The notes below the pieces were generated by a model, which saw only the letters and a program-made list of their open reading frames with translations, made no database searches and was not told the origin of the DNA. Of a stretch of 64,000 nt of DNA, positions 18,143 through 27,162 are shown piece by piece. Each line of letters starts with the position of its first letter. Position 1 is the first letter of the stretch. The stretch comes from Virgibacillus halodenitrificans JCM 12304 (GTDB lineage Bacteria > Bacillota > Bacilli > Bacillales > Amphibacillaceae): positions 57,352 to 121,351 of the forward strand of contig NZ_BAZS01000006.1 in the NCBI RefSeq assembly GCF_001310895.1. The letters run 5' to 3'. Position numbers and translations under genes: made by a program.

Positions 18143-19405
18143 ATGGAAAAAATTAAGGAAGCAGTAAACCTGATGGAGAGCAATCAGACTGAAAAAGCTA
18201 TTGAAGTACTGGAAGATTACCTGCCTCTTGCTGACGAGGAAGAGAAATATACGATTGCGGAATTATACATGCAGTGGGGGTATTTGGAGGAAGCAAGCAC
18301 GATACTTGAAGAATTAGTACAACAGTATCCAGGTGAAACTGAATTGGTAGTAACCTTGGCAGATGTGTACATTGAATTGGATAAAGATGAGGCAGCAATG
18401 GGATTATTAAACAATATAAAAGAGGATGACCCAGCATACGTACAGGCATTGATTCAGTTAGCAGATTTATATCAAGCTCAAGGACTGTTTGAGGTTGCTG
18501 AACAGAAGCTATTGCAGGCAAAACAATTCGAGCCTAATGAACTCATTATCGATTTCGCTTTAGGGGAACTGTTTTTTTCTATCGGTGAATATAGAAAGGC
18601 TGCAACCTTCTACGAAAAAGTACTTCCAAAAGAAAAGGAAATTGCTAACGTTTCCATTAATGACCGGTTAGCTGAATCGTATGCAGCAGCAGGAGAATAT
18701 GAACTTGCACTTACTTTTTACCAAGATATTGAGAGCGAAAATCCAGATACATTGTTTAAATACGGAATTACTGCATCCCAAGCAGGACGTAAGGATATTG
18801 CAATTAAGGCATGGGAACATGTTATTGAAATAGATATCTATTATCATACCGTTTACGTACATCTTGCAACGGTTTATGAAGAAGAGGGAATGTTGAAAGA
18901 AGCATATGACACAGCTAAAAAAGGAATTAAAATAGATGAATTTAATAAGGAGCTGTATTTTGTAGCTGGTAACTTGGCACATAAGTTGGATCAAAACCAG
19001 GATAGTGAGCAATGGGTAAGAGAAGCAATTGCATTAGACCCCGATTATAAGGAAGCAATATTATTTTTAATAGAATTATTAAAAAAACGAGATGATTTTG
19101 CAGGGATTATTGATCTGCTTAGCGAAATAAAGAATACTGGAGCAACAGATCCTTTATACGAATGGGAGCTTGCTCGAGCATATAATGAAATTGAAAAATT
19201 TAAAGATGCATTAAATCACTATAAAGAAGCATACAATAATTTAAACCAAGACAGTGACTTCTTGAAAGAATATGGTTATTTTCTATTAGAAGAAGGGAGG
19301 AGCAAGGAAGCAACAGAGGTATTTAGAGCATATCTTCAGTTAACTCCAGTGGATGACGAGATTGAGGAATTTGTTGAGAGACTGGAACAAGCTGAAGAAG
19401 AGTAA
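18143..19405 (+). CDS. ypiA: Tetratricopeptide-repeat protein YpiA
   Basis: 420-residue soluble protein made almost entirely of TPR-type helical repeats (for example AELYMQWGYLEEASTILEEL and later YEWELARAYNEIEKFKDALN units). Acidic overall, no signal peptide or membrane segment. Location between aroA and ypiB matches B. subtilis ypiA, for which no defined biochemical role is known to me; a scaffold for protein contacts is likely from the repeats. Start at ATG 18143 after GGGTGTGGAG rather than the longer frame from 18113. Confidence 0.88.
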   Translation: MEKIKEAVNLMESNQTEKAIEVLEDYLPLADEEEKYTIAELYMQWGYLEEASTILEELVQQYPGETELVVTLADVYIELDKDEAAMGLLNNIKEDDPAYVQALIQLADLYQAQGLFEVAEQKLLQAKQFEPNELIIDFALGELFFSIGEYRKAATFYEKVLPKEKEIANVSINDRLAESYAAAGEYELALTFYQDIESENPDTLFKYGITASQAGRKDIAIKAWEHVIEIDIYYHTVYVHLATVYEEEGMLKEAYDTAKKGIKIDEFNKELYFVAGNLAHKLDQNQDSEQWVREAIALDPDYKEAILFLIELLKKRDDFAGIIDLLSEIKNTGATDPLYEWELARAYNEIEKFKDALNHYKEAYNNLNQDSDFLKEYGYFLLEEGRSKEATEVFRAYLQLTPVDDEIEEFVERLEQAEEE

Positions 19406-19471
19406 ATAAAGGGAATTCTATCTGGTTTGTTGAAATAAAACATAATAGAATATAAAGGAGGCCATTAAAAA

Positions 19472-20044
19472 ATGCAAACTCCTGTTTCTGTCCAGGACAA
19501 AAAGAGTTTTATACAGTGGTTTCTAAATCATTATCAACTTAAAAAGCGGGAAAGTGTTTGGATTTTAAATTACTTAGTAAATCATAAAGATGTTCTGGCA
19601 AATGTTCATTTTGTAAGAGAAGCGAAATTTTGTCCACGTGGTATCATTATGACAAGCCATTGTTCAGAGGAAACACCTTTTCGTTTTTATAAGAATCAAC
19701 TGGTTACCACAGATGCTGAGAAATCTTTTCATGATATTCGTTTGAACCAAGAAGATCCATTATACTTACAGTTGAATTTTAAGAAATCCTATCAAAATGC
19801 TTTCTATGTTTCTGTGCTTGAAGAAAATCCTTATATTCCAGATGAATATTTTATAACAGAGAAAGACCAGCAACAAGCTGAACTATTATTGGAAAAGTCC
19901 TTATATGAATACAAATTGACTCATATATTAGGTGAAATTGATCGGGCATTAGATGAAAATAATCAAGAAAAGTTTACTCTTTTTACTAATAAGTTACTTA
20001 AATTAAAGGAAGAATCCAATCAACCTAAATTGCTAAGGCAATAG
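19472..20044 (+). CDS. ypiB: YpiB, UPF0302/IDEAL-domain protein
   Basis: 190 residues. The N-terminal part (about 1-125) is the UPF0302 domain, with KRESVWILNYLVNH near its start. An IDEAL-type segment follows near 145-180 (LGEIDRALDENNQEKF, then the FTLFTNKLLKL repeat). Same gene and position as in B. subtilis, between ypiA and ypiF. IDEAL motifs are short helical segments found in regulatory and adaptor proteins of Firmicutes; the role of YpiB itself is not established to my knowledge. ATG 19472 follows AAAGGAGG. Confidence 0.88.
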   Translation: MQTPVSVQDKKSFIQWFLNHYQLKKRESVWILNYLVNHKDVLANVHFVREAKFCPRGIIMTSHCSEETPFRFYKNQLVTTDAEKSFHDIRLNQEDPLYLQLNFKKSYQNAFYVSVLEENPYIPDEYFITEKDQQQAELLLEKSLYEYKLTHILGEIDRALDENNQEKFTLFTNKLLKLKEESNQPKLLRQ

Positions 20045-20058
20045 GTTGATTTTTTTTG
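20018..20058 (+). terminator. Terminator overlapping the ypiB 3' end
   Basis: AATCAACCT (20018-20026) pairs with AGGTTGATT (20043-20051), with inner ATTGC/GCAAT pairing, followed by a T-run. Confidence 0.85.
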
Positions 20059-20135
20059 TTCGCATAAGATAAACTTATGTGTAATGTAATAATTTTTTTA
20101 ATTTGTTAAATACTAGTTAAGAAGGGTTGATAAGT

Positions 20136-20594
20136 ATGAAGTGGAAAAAAGCTGACTTGCAACAGTATGTTCAGGCAAAGGAGTATATCGACACAATAAT
20201 TTTACCTTTAGCACCATTTCAGTTTTCAAATGATACTGACTTAGAAAAAATGTCATTTCAACATGAAGTCCTTACACTGCTATGCTCTGAAATTGAAAAA
20301 GAATTGACTGGAAGATTGTTATTAACCCCTATATATAATTACGTGAAAACTGCCGAAAAAGAGATGGAAGTACAAAGAGTGAATGGCTGGGTTAATAATC
20401 TTCAAGCTCAACCGTTTTCACATATATTCTTTATATCATTTGATTCCTCTTGGAAAAAAGTAGAGAGTCAATTAAACGGTACCTTGCTTTGGATTCCTGG
20501 CATCCAATCAGGGGACTTGCAATCTGCAGAAATGCACGGAGTAATAAAAGATCAAGTAGAGCAGTTAACAGAGTTTATGAGGTCTTATTGGTAG
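20136..20594 (+). CDS. ypiF: YpiF, DUF2487 family protein
   Basis: 152-residue soluble protein of DUF2487. It lies directly upstream of qcrABC, as in B. subtilis. Function unknown; the constant linkage to the bc complex hints at a role there, but that is inference. ATG 20136 is preceded by AGAAGGG at 20120-20126. TTG 20127 would be too close to that site. Confidence 0.8.
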   Translation: MKWKKADLQQYVQAKEYIDTIILPLAPFQFSNDTDLEKMSFQHEVLTLLCSEIEKELTGRLLLTPIYNYVKTAEKEMEVQRVNGWVNNLQAQPFSHIFFISFDSSWKKVESQLNGTLLWIPGIQSGDLQSAEMHGVIKDQVEQLTEFMRSYW

Positions 20595-20641
20595 GTAATT
20601 AATTGATTCTATGTCTTTTTAAGAACAAATTTGATAAATCA

Positions 20642-20670
20642 TTGACCGAATTACCAGTTTGCGCTATTAT
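20642..20670 (+). promoter_or_regulatory. Sigma-A promoter of qcrABC
   Basis: TTGACC (20642-20647), 17-bp spacer, TATTAT (20665-20670), 68 bases before qcrA. Confidence 0.65.
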
Positions 20671-20737
20671 GGTAATGTCCTAGTAATCTGATTTTAATTT
20701 TAATGTCCGTGATTATCGTAAAAGAGGGGGGAAAATC

Positions 20738-21250
20738 ATGAGCGAAGAAAAGCAACAAGTATCCCGTAGACAATTTTTAAATTATACGCTTACAGGTGTC
20801 GGGGGTTTTATGGCAGCGGGTATGCTTGCTCCAATGTTACGTATGGCTGTTGACCCAGTATTAAAGGAAGAAAAACACGGCGGTCTAATAAATGTTGGAC
20901 TAGCAGTGGAAGATATTACAAACGAACCACAGCGTGTTGACTGGAAAATTGATCAGGTAGACGGCTGGTATGAATCTCAAGTCAGCAGATCTGCTTGGGT
21001 ATTTAAAGATGACAATGGGGATATACAAGCTTTTTCCCCAATATGTAAGCACTTAGGTTGTGTAGTATCATGGGAAGGAAGCGATCAATATCCAAACCAA
21101 TTCTACTGCCCATGTCATGATGGACGCTATTATAAAGATGGGACAAACGTACCTGGTACACCACCATTAGCGCCACTGGATGTTTATGAGCAGGAAGTCA
21201 AGGATGGAATGTTATTCCTCGGAGAACCACAATTAAGAGAGGAGGCGTAA
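20738..21250 (+). CDS. qcrA: Menaquinol:cytochrome c reductase, Rieske iron-sulfur subunit
   Basis: High-potential [2Fe-2S] subunit of the bc-type menaquinol oxidoreductase. 170 residues. A basic N terminus with RRQFLNY, which resembles a twin-arginine signal anchor, precedes one membrane segment (about 15-35). Cluster ligands are C103 and H105 in CKHLGC and C124 and H127 in CPCHDG. ATG 20738 follows GAGGGGGG. It starts qcrABC. The Tat-like N terminus fits the presence of tatA/tatC in this window. Confidence 0.95.
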   Translation: MSEEKQQVSRRQFLNYTLTGVGGFMAAGMLAPMLRMAVDPVLKEEKHGGLINVGLAVEDITNEPQRVDWKIDQVDGWYESQVSRSAWVFKDDNGDIQAFSPICKHLGCVVSWEGSDQYPNQFYCPCHDGRYYKDGTNVPGTPPLAPLDVYEQEVKDGMLFLGEPQLREEA

Positions 21251-21256
21251 TCGATT

Positions 21257-21931
21257 ATGCTGCAGAAAATGTATGATTGGATTGATGATCGAATCGATAT
21301 TACGCCTATATGGCGCGATATTGCAGATCACGAAGTTCCGGAACATGTTAACCCTGCCCATCACTTCTCTGCTTTTGTATACTGTTTTGGGGGATTAACA
21401 TTTTTTGTTGTCGTTATTCAAATTCTTTCTGGAATGTTTTTAACAATGTACTATGTACCAGATATTGAAAATGCTTGGAAATCCGTTTATTATCTTCAAA
21501 CAGAGGTTGCTCATGGGCAAATTGTTCGTGGTATGCATCACTGGGGTGCAAGTGTCGTTATCGTAATGCTTTTATTACATACTTTACGTGTGTTTTTCCA
21601 AGGGGCATATAAGAAACCGCGGGAACTTAACTGGATGGTTGGAGTCCTGATCTTCTTTATTATGCTCGGCCTTGGATTTACTGGTTATTTACTTCCATGG
21701 GACAATAAAGCCTATTTTGCAACTCAGGTTGGTCTTGAAATTGCCGAACAAGTTCCATTTATCGGCGGTGATTTAAAAACATTGCTAGCTGGTGACCCGA
21801 ATATTGTTGGTGCTCAAACGCTGACTCGATTCTTCGCAATTCATGTGTTTTTCTTGCCGGGTGCTTTATTTGCTCTACTAGCAGTGCACTTTATATTAAT
21901 ACGTAGACAAGGTATTTCTGGACCATTATAA
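21257..21931 (+). CDS. qcrB: Menaquinol:cytochrome c reductase, cytochrome b subunit
   Basis: Membrane cytochrome b6-like subunit, 224 residues, four helices. Bis-heme histidines lie in MHHWGASV and LLLHTLRV (second helix) and in FAIHVFFL and LLAVHFIL (fourth helix). C43 in VYCFGG matches the cysteine that binds the extra heme ci in B. subtilis QcrB. GLGFTGYLLPW is the quinol-site segment. ATG 21257 is 6 bases after qcrA and preceded by AGAGGAGG. Confidence 0.95.
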   Translation: MLQKMYDWIDDRIDITPIWRDIADHEVPEHVNPAHHFSAFVYCFGGLTFFVVVIQILSGMFLTMYYVPDIENAWKSVYYLQTEVAHGQIVRGMHHWGASVVIVMLLLHTLRVFFQGAYKKPRELNWMVGVLIFFIMLGLGFTGYLLPWDNKAYFATQVGLEIAEQVPFIGGDLKTLLAGDPNIVGAQTLTRFFAIHVFFLPGALFALLAVHFILIRRQGISGPL

Positions 21932-21947
21932 AAAGGAGGGGAAAGCT

Positions 21948-22723
21948 GTGCATAAGGGTAAAGGTATGAAGTTTGTCGGAGATTCCCGTATCTCTGCTGA
22001 AAGGAAACCGAATATACCAAAAGATTATTCTGAATATCCTGGTAGAACAGAAGCTTTCTGGCCTAACTTTTTATTAAAAGAATGGTTAGTAGGGGCAGTA
22101 TTCTTAGTAGGATTCCTAAGTTTGACAGTTGCTCACCCTTCACCACTTGAAGGGATGGCCGATCCTACAAATGCAGCTATATACCATTGCCGGATTGGTA
22201 CTTCTTGTTTCTATACCAATTATTAAAATATGAATTTGCCAGTGGTACTTTTAGCCTTATAGGTATAATTGTATTACCTGGTTTAGCGTTCGGTGCACTT
22301 TTACTTGCACCATTTTTAGACCAAGGACCAGGTAGGAGACCACATCAAAGACCGGTTGCTGTAGGAATGATGCTCCTTGGTCTAGCTGCTGTTATGTGGC
22401 TTACTTATGAATCTTCTTCACATGTGGATTGGGAAACAAGAGCTGAAGCGAATAAGCCTATTCCGCCATCTGCAATTGAAATTGATAAAGAAGGTCCTGG
22501 CTATGCTATATACGAAGGTAATTGTATGTCTTGCCATGGTGAAGATTTAACAGGTGGTCCGGCAGCTCCAGCACTTATTGGAACTGAACACTCTGCTGAA
22601 GAGATTGCAAAAATTGCCCAAGAGGGTATTGGCAGCATGCCTCCAGATCAGTTCCAAGGAACAGATGAAGAACTTAAACAGTTAGTTGACTTCATTGTTT
22701 CCGTAAACGAAGGAGCAGAATAA
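21948..22723 (+). CDS. qcrC: Menaquinol:cytochrome c reductase, cytochrome b/c subunit, frameshifted in this sequence
   Basis: Fusion subunit: the subunit-IV part with three helices plus a C-terminal c-type cytochrome domain. Heme c attaches at CMSCH near residue 191. GTG 21948 has AAAGGAGGGG upstream. The first frame runs to 22226 and loses homology after DPTNAA. From about 22179 another frame continues with PLPDWYFLFLYQLLKY. One missing T near 22178 explains this. Restored length is 258 residues, near the 255 of B. subtilis. A strong terminator closes the operon. Confidence 0.94.
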
Positions 22724-22736
22724 GATACTAACTCAT

Positions 22737-22770
22737 ACACCTTCACCCAAGAATGGGGTGAAGGTGTTTT
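22737..22770 (+). terminator. Rho-independent terminator after qcrC
   Basis: Perfect 12-bp stem ACACCTTCACCC (22737-22748) with 22756-22767, followed by TTTTATTA. Confidence 0.9.
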
Positions 22771-22810
22771 ATTACCTGAAAACCTAGTCTCGATAGGAAA
22801 GGGTGAACTT

Positions 22811-23383
22811 ATGATTAGATACATATTAACAGACAGGAAATTTTTAATCTTTCTTTTTATTGTAAACTTAGTCGGAACGATATATGGATATATCTGGTAT
22901 GAGAGTCAATTGAAAATTACTCCTCCAATCTTTATGATTTTTGTACCTGATAGTCCTACAGCAAGTCTTTTTTTTACTATATTTTTACTTCTTTTTATTT
23001 TCAAAAAGCACTTTCCTTACATAGAAGCACTTGCCATAATTACTTTATTTAAATACGGAGTTTGGGCGGTTGCGATGAATGGGCTTACATGGTTGGTACA
23101 GGGCGACTTAGGCTGGCAAGGTTATATGTTAATTGCTTCACATGGAGCGATGGCGATTCAGGGGTTATTGTACGCCCCTTATTATAAAATTAAACTAAGA
23201 CATATAGTTGTTGCTGGAATATGGACACTTCACAATGACATCATTGATTACGTATTTGAAATGATGCCAATCTACTCATCACTTACTTCATATATGAATG
23301 AAATAGGTTACTTTACATTCTGGCTAAGCATTATATCCATTATTATTGCTTATCGATTAACAGTTACAAATAATAAAAGATAA
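22811..23383 (+). CDS. ypjA: Integral membrane protein YpjA (DUF1405)
   Basis: 190 residues with about six predicted membrane helices and little soluble sequence. Matches DUF1405/YpjA by sequence style (WYESQLKITPP near the N terminus, then alternating TM segments) and by position after qcrC. Function unknown. ATG 22811 follows GAAAGGGTGAA. Confidence 0.85.
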   Translation: MIRYILTDRKFLIFLFIVNLVGTIYGYIWYESQLKITPPIFMIFVPDSPTASLFFTIFLLLFIFKKHFPYIEALAIITLFKYGVWAVAMNGLTWLVQGDLGWQGYMLIASHGAMAIQGLLYAPYYKIKLRHIVVAGIWTLHNDIIDYVFEMMPIYSSLTSYMNEIGYFTFWLSIISIIIAYRLTVTNNKR

Positions 23384-23459
23384 ATATCCGTTTTCTTTGT
23401 TATATAACGCCGACTCGTTACATATATTGTAATAGAATATGTATATTGAGGTGATCTCT

Positions 23460-23729
23460 ATGGCAGGTTGTAAAAGAATTACACTTCTTTGGTTAATCCT
23501 CTTCAGCATAGGGATTATTTTTAGCTCTTACTTTTTTCCACTACAGGTAAAAGCTGAAATCCAACTTGGCACCACTGTTGTAGACACACAAAGTAATGGT
23601 CTGGGACTACTTATCTGGACTGTTATAATAGTTGGTGGGTGTATTGGTATTACATTATCTTACGTAAGTTGGAGAAAATATAAAGGCGAGAAAAACAAGA
23701 AAATGCAAAAGGACGATTTAGTTGACTAA
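23460..23729 (+). CDS. ypjB: Short YpjB-like membrane protein
   Basis: 89 residues. The N-terminal signal peptide (about 1-33, ending VKAE) is followed by only some 17 polar residues, then one membrane helix (about 51-68) and a basic tail beginning SWRKYKGEK. That tail and the location between ypjA and ypjC match sporulation protein YpjB. B. subtilis YpjB is about three times longer, with a large extracytoplasmic domain that is missing here. The coding sequence has no internal break, so this is a compact form or an internal deletion. GAGGTGAT supports ATG 23460. Confidence 0.6.
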   Translation: MAGCKRITLLWLILFSIGIIFSSYFFPLQVKAEIQLGTTVVDTQSNGLGLLIWTVIIVGGCIGITLSYVSWRKYKGEKNKKMQKDDLVD

Positions 23730-23792
23730 TTACTTGGATTTGACTAAAATTGACCTATAGATATTTTATTCTAATAATGGAGGAATGCAAAG

Positions 23793-24482
23793 GTGTTAGG
23801 TGGATTAGGTGGGTATATAATATATATTGCCCTTTTAATGATTATTCCAATCTGGGCTCAATCGAAAGTAAAAAACACGTACAATAAATACTCGAAAAAA
23901 GCAACTTCTTCCCAAATGACTGGTGCACAAGTAGCTAGAAAGATACTTGATGACAATGGTTTGTATAACATTTCTATTGAAGAAACAAAAGGGATGCTCT
24001 CCGATCATTATGACCCTAGAAAAAAGGTAGTGAGGCTATCTACTGGAAACTTTCACGGTCAATCGATGGCCTCTTCTGCTGTTGCGGCTCATGAAGTAGG
24101 ACATGCTATCCAAGATGCAGAGGAATATGCTTTTCTTAGATTTAGAAGTGCTCTAGTGCCAGTGGCAAGTTTCGGTTCAAATATATCTTTCTTTTTAATC
24201 TTAGCGGGTATTTTCCTGCAGATGAGTAATTTACTGCTGTTTGGTATTATTTTTATGTCAGCTGCTGTTTTATTCCAATTGGTAACATTACCAGTAGAAT
24301 TTGACGCTTCGAGCAGAGCTATGACACAGCTTGTATCAACAGGAGTTATTAGAAATAATGAAGAACGGGAAACGAAGAAGGTATTGAATGCCGCTGCAAT
24401 GACATATGTTGCAGCAGCCTTGGTAGCTGTAGCAGAATTAGTACGTTTTATACTAATTTACTTTGCCGGGAATAATGACTAA
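23793..24482 (+). CDS. Membrane zinc metallopeptidase, YugP family
   Basis: 229 residues, an integral membrane peptidase of the Zn_peptidase_2/YugP type. N-terminal helix (about 5-22), zinc motif HEVGH near residue 103 with VAAHEVGHAIQDAE around it, then hydrophobic helices near 125-165 and 200-225. Start at GTG 23793 after AATGGAGGA. Substrate unknown. It is inserted between ypjB and ypjC relative to the B. subtilis order as I know it; yugP lies elsewhere there. Confidence 0.88.
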   Translation: MLGGLGGYIIYIALLMIIPIWAQSKVKNTYNKYSKKATSSQMTGAQVARKILDDNGLYNISIEETKGMLSDHYDPRKKVVRLSTGNFHGQSMASSAVAAHEVGHAIQDAEEYAFLRFRSALVPVASFGSNISFFLILAGIFLQMSNLLLFGIIFMSAAVLFQLVTLPVEFDASSRAMTQLVSTGVIRNNEERETKKVLNAAAMTYVAAALVAVAELVRFILIYFAGNND

Positions 24483-24514
24483 AAAACAGAGGACGTCGAG
24501 GTCCTCTGTTTTTT
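24481..24514. terminator. Bidirectional terminator between the Zn peptidase and ypjC
   Basis: AAAAAACAGAGGAC (24481-24494) pairs with 24501-24514. A-run and T-run on the two sides serve both convergent genes. Confidence 0.92.
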
Positions 24515-25388
24515 AATTTTCGTGTAACGGATTCTTATTTTCATCCAGAGTAAATCCTTCTCCTAATACATCATGTACAGTGCTTACAGCTACAAATGCA
24601 TGTGGATCTATAGAATTAATTATACTTTTTAATCTGACAATTTCATTTCTGGCTACAACACAATATAACACATCTCTCTTTTCTCCCGAAAAACTGCCTC
24701 TTCCTTCAAGAACAGTCACTCCTCGATCCATTTCTTTAAGAATCTTTTCAGCAATATCATCACTTTGACTTGAGATAATTGTTGCCCCTTTTGCCGAATA
24801 AGCTCCTTCTTGAATAAAATCAATTACTCTTGCACCAATATATACAGCGACAAGGGTGTACATTCCCTGAACCAGATCTAGTATAACGAAGACAGAAGTT
24901 GTGATTACTATAAAATCGAATAAGAACATCGTCCTGCCCATGCTCCACCCAGCATATTTATTAACAAGTCTAGCTATAATATCTACGCCGCCTGTAGTAC
25001 CTCCAAAGCGAAAGATTATTCCGAGACCGACCCCTATAAAAACACCGGCAAATAGTGACACTAATGTCATATCAGATTCGAGCCCCAAGTTAAATTGATT
25101 TGCCTGAAAAATACTTAGAAATACAGAAACAGCAATTGTACCTATTATTGTATATAAAAAAGTATTACGACCTAGAAATTTCCAACCTATAAAGAATAGT
25201 GGTATGTTTAATAAAATATTGGTAATGGCAGGATCCCATTCCCATAGAAAATATAACAAAAGGGTTATACCTGTAAAACCACCCTCACTTAAGTTGTTCT
25301 GCATATTAAAGTGAACAATCCCAAAAGAAAAAATAGCAGCCCCTAATAAAATAAATACAATGTTTTTAATTTTTAAGCCAAACAGCAT
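24513..25388 (-). CDS. ypjC: YitT-family membrane protein YpjC (DUF2179)
   Basis: 291 residues. Five or six predicted membrane helices in the first 190 residues, including the family segments GGFTGITLLLYF and GGTTGGVDIIARLVNK. A C-terminal soluble DUF2179 domain (about 205-285) has VTVLEGRGSFSGEKRDVLYCVV. The family is sometimes proposed to transport small solutes, but this is not settled. Only minus-strand gene in this stretch, convergent with the Zn peptidase. ATG 25388 has GGGAGG upstream on its strand. Confidence 0.88.
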   Translation of the reverse strand: MLFGLKIKNIVFILLGAAIFSFGIVHFNMQNNLSEGGFTGITLLLYFLWEWDPAITNILLNIPLFFIGWKFLGRNTFLYTIIGTIAVSVFLSIFQANQFNLGLESDMTLVSLFAGVFIGVGLGIIFRFGGTTGGVDIIARLVNKYAGWSMGRTMFLFDFIVITTSVFVILDLVQGMYTLVAVYIGARVIDFIQEGAYSAKGATIISSQSDDIAEKILKEMDRGVTVLEGRGSFSGEKRDVLYCVVARNEIVRLKSIINSIDPHAFVAVSTVHDVLGEGFTLDENKNPLHEN

Positions 25389-25568
25389 TCGTAATACGTA
25401 CCTCCCAACATTTAAATGTGGTACTTCGGCATACTTTTATCATTATAATCAAAATTGCATGATAGAACAATAAAATCCTTTTATCAGAATAAAAAATTTG
25501 TCAAAACCCGCGTGATTAGCTACCATAAAAACAGGTACATAATCGGAAAGCTTTTATAAGGAGGAAAT

Positions 25569-25901
25569 ATGACTAATCAATCCATATATACTACACAAGA
25601 AATACAAAAAAGAGTCGATCAATACATCTCTCAGTTTAAAGAAGGATATTTCTCACCGCTTAGTTTGATGGCAAGACTTACAGAAGAAGTAGGTGAATTG
25701 GCGCGAGAAGTTAATCATTATCATGGGGAAAAACCTAAAAAGAAAACAGAAAAAGAGAAAACCGTTGAAGAAGAGCTTGGGGACATTATATTTGTACTGA
25801 CCTGCTTTGCAAATTCATTACAAATTGATCTCTCTGAGGCATTTGAAGCTTCGGTCAGTAAGATAGAAACAAGAGACAAAGATCGATGGACTAGAAAATA
25901 A
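25569..25901 (+). CDS. ypjD: MazG-like nucleotide pyrophosphohydrolase YpjD
   Basis: 110-residue all-alpha NTP pyrophosphatase of the MazG-like family. Metal-binding acidic motifs are EEVGELAREV near 41 and EEELGDIIFVL near 72, the usual ExxE...ExxD pattern. In B. subtilis ypjD heads the operon with dapB, mgsA, bshA, cca, birA and panBCD, and the same order follows here. ATG 25569 has AAGGAGG six bases upstream. Confidence 0.9.
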   Translation: MTNQSIYTTQEIQKRVDQYISQFKEGYFSPLSLMARLTEEVGELAREVNHYHGEKPKKKTEKEKTVEEELGDIIFVLTCFANSLQIDLSEAFEASVSKIETRDKDRWTRK

Positions 25902-25934
25902 TTCTACTAATTTGATGAGAGAGGAAAATGGATA

Positions 25935-26729
25935 ATGAGTATAAATATTATAATTGCAGGACCGCGTGGGAAAATGGGTGGAGAAGCCGTACGAATGGTA
26001 AATAAAGAAAAAGATTTTAAACTTGTAGCATGTATTGATCGTAAAAATGGCGGGAAGCAAATATCTGATATTGAAGGACTTCCAGAAATAGATGTTCCGA
26101 TTTATGAAAACCATGAGCAATGTTTTAAAGAGATAAATGCTGATGTGTTTATTGACTTAACTATTCCTGAATCAGGTTACTTACATACCAAATCTGCTCT
26201 TAACCATAATATGCGTCCGGTTGTAGGCACAACAGGTTTCACTACAGAACAGATCGAAGAATTATCTGAGCTTGCAAAGGAGAAAGGCTTAGGATGTCTA
26301 ATTGCTCCTAATTTTGCAATTGGAGCTGTTCTGATGATGAAATTTTCACAAATGGCAGCAAAGTACTTTTCAGATGTAGAAATTATCGAAAAACATCACG
26401 ATAATAAGCTTGATGCTCCTTCTGGAACAGCTATTAAAACGGCAGAGCTTATTAAAGAAACAAGGGACTTAAAACGACAAGGACACCCGAATGAATCAGA
26501 AACCATACAAGGTGCAAGAGGTGCAGTTACTGACGGGATGCATATTCATAGTGTGCGTTTACCTGGACTTGTTGCACATCAGGAAGTGATGTTCGGAAGT
26601 GCAGGGCAAACCTTGACTATCAAACATGATTCCATAAATCGTGAGTCTTTTATGGAAGGAATAAAACTCGGCATCGAAAATGTCATGGAACGCAAAGAAC
26701 TTGTTTACGGATTGGAAAACTTACTGTAG
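25935..26729 (+). CDS. dapB: 4-Hydroxy-tetrahydrodipicolinate reductase
   Basis: Lysine, diaminopimelate and dipicolinate pathway enzyme. 264 residues. NAD(P)-binding [16 protein letters not shown] at 5-20, GTTGFT near 101, and active-site [15 protein letters not shown] near 154-168 are all intact. ATG 25935 follows GAGAGGAAA. Second gene of the operon. Confidence 0.96.
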   Translation: MSINIIIAGPRGKMGGEAVRMVNKEKDFKLVACIDRKNGGKQISDIEGLPEIDVPIYENHEQCFKEINADVFIDLTIPESGYLHTKSALNHNMRPVVGTTGFTTEQIEELSELAKEKGLGCLIAPNFAIGAVLMMKFSQMAAKYFSDVEIIEKHHDNKLDAPSGTAIKTAELIKETRDLKRQGHPNESETIQGARGAVTDGMHIHSVRLPGLVAHQEVMFGSAGQTLTIKHDSINRESFMEGIKLGIENVMERKELVYGLENLL

Positions 26730-26739
26730 GAGAGATACT

Positions 26740-27162
26740 ATGAATATTGCTTTAATCGCACACGATAAAAAGAAGCAGAAGATCATTGATTTTAGTATTG
26801 CATACCAACACATTTTGAAAAAACATCATTTATTTGCTACAGGAACAACTGGGACAATGATTATGGAGGCAACAGGTCTAAATATACATTTATTTCAATC
26901 AGGACCACTCGGAGGCGATCAACAGATAGGGGCTATGATTGCCAATCAAGAAATGGACATGGTGATCTTTTTTAGAGATCCTCTAACAGCTCAACCACAT
27001 GAACCTGATGTAAGTGCATTGATGAGACTATGTGATGTTCATGATATACCTTTAGCGACAAATATTGCTGCATCGGAAATTTTTATTAGGGGATTGGAGC
27101 GAGGCGATCTTAGCTGGAGAAATATTGTGAAATCGAATAGAAAAAAGGATAAAGAGAAATGA
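26740..27162 (+). CDS. mgsA: Methylglyoxal synthase
   Basis: Converts dihydroxyacetone phosphate to methylglyoxal, an overflow branch of glycolysis. 140 residues. LIAHDKKK at 5-12, TGTTG near 37-41, [12 protein letters not shown] near 56-67, and FFRDPL with QPHEPDV near 79-92. ATG 26740 follows GTAGGAGAG. In B. subtilis bshB1 comes next; here mgsA overlaps bshA by four bases and bshB1 is absent. Confidence 0.95.
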   Translation: MNIALIAHDKKKQKIIDFSIAYQHILKKHHLFATGTTGTMIMEATGLNIHLFQSGPLGGDQQIGAMIANQEMDMVIFFRDPLTAQPHEPDVSALMRLCDVHDIPLATNIAASEIFIRGLERGDLSWRNIVKSNRKKDKEK

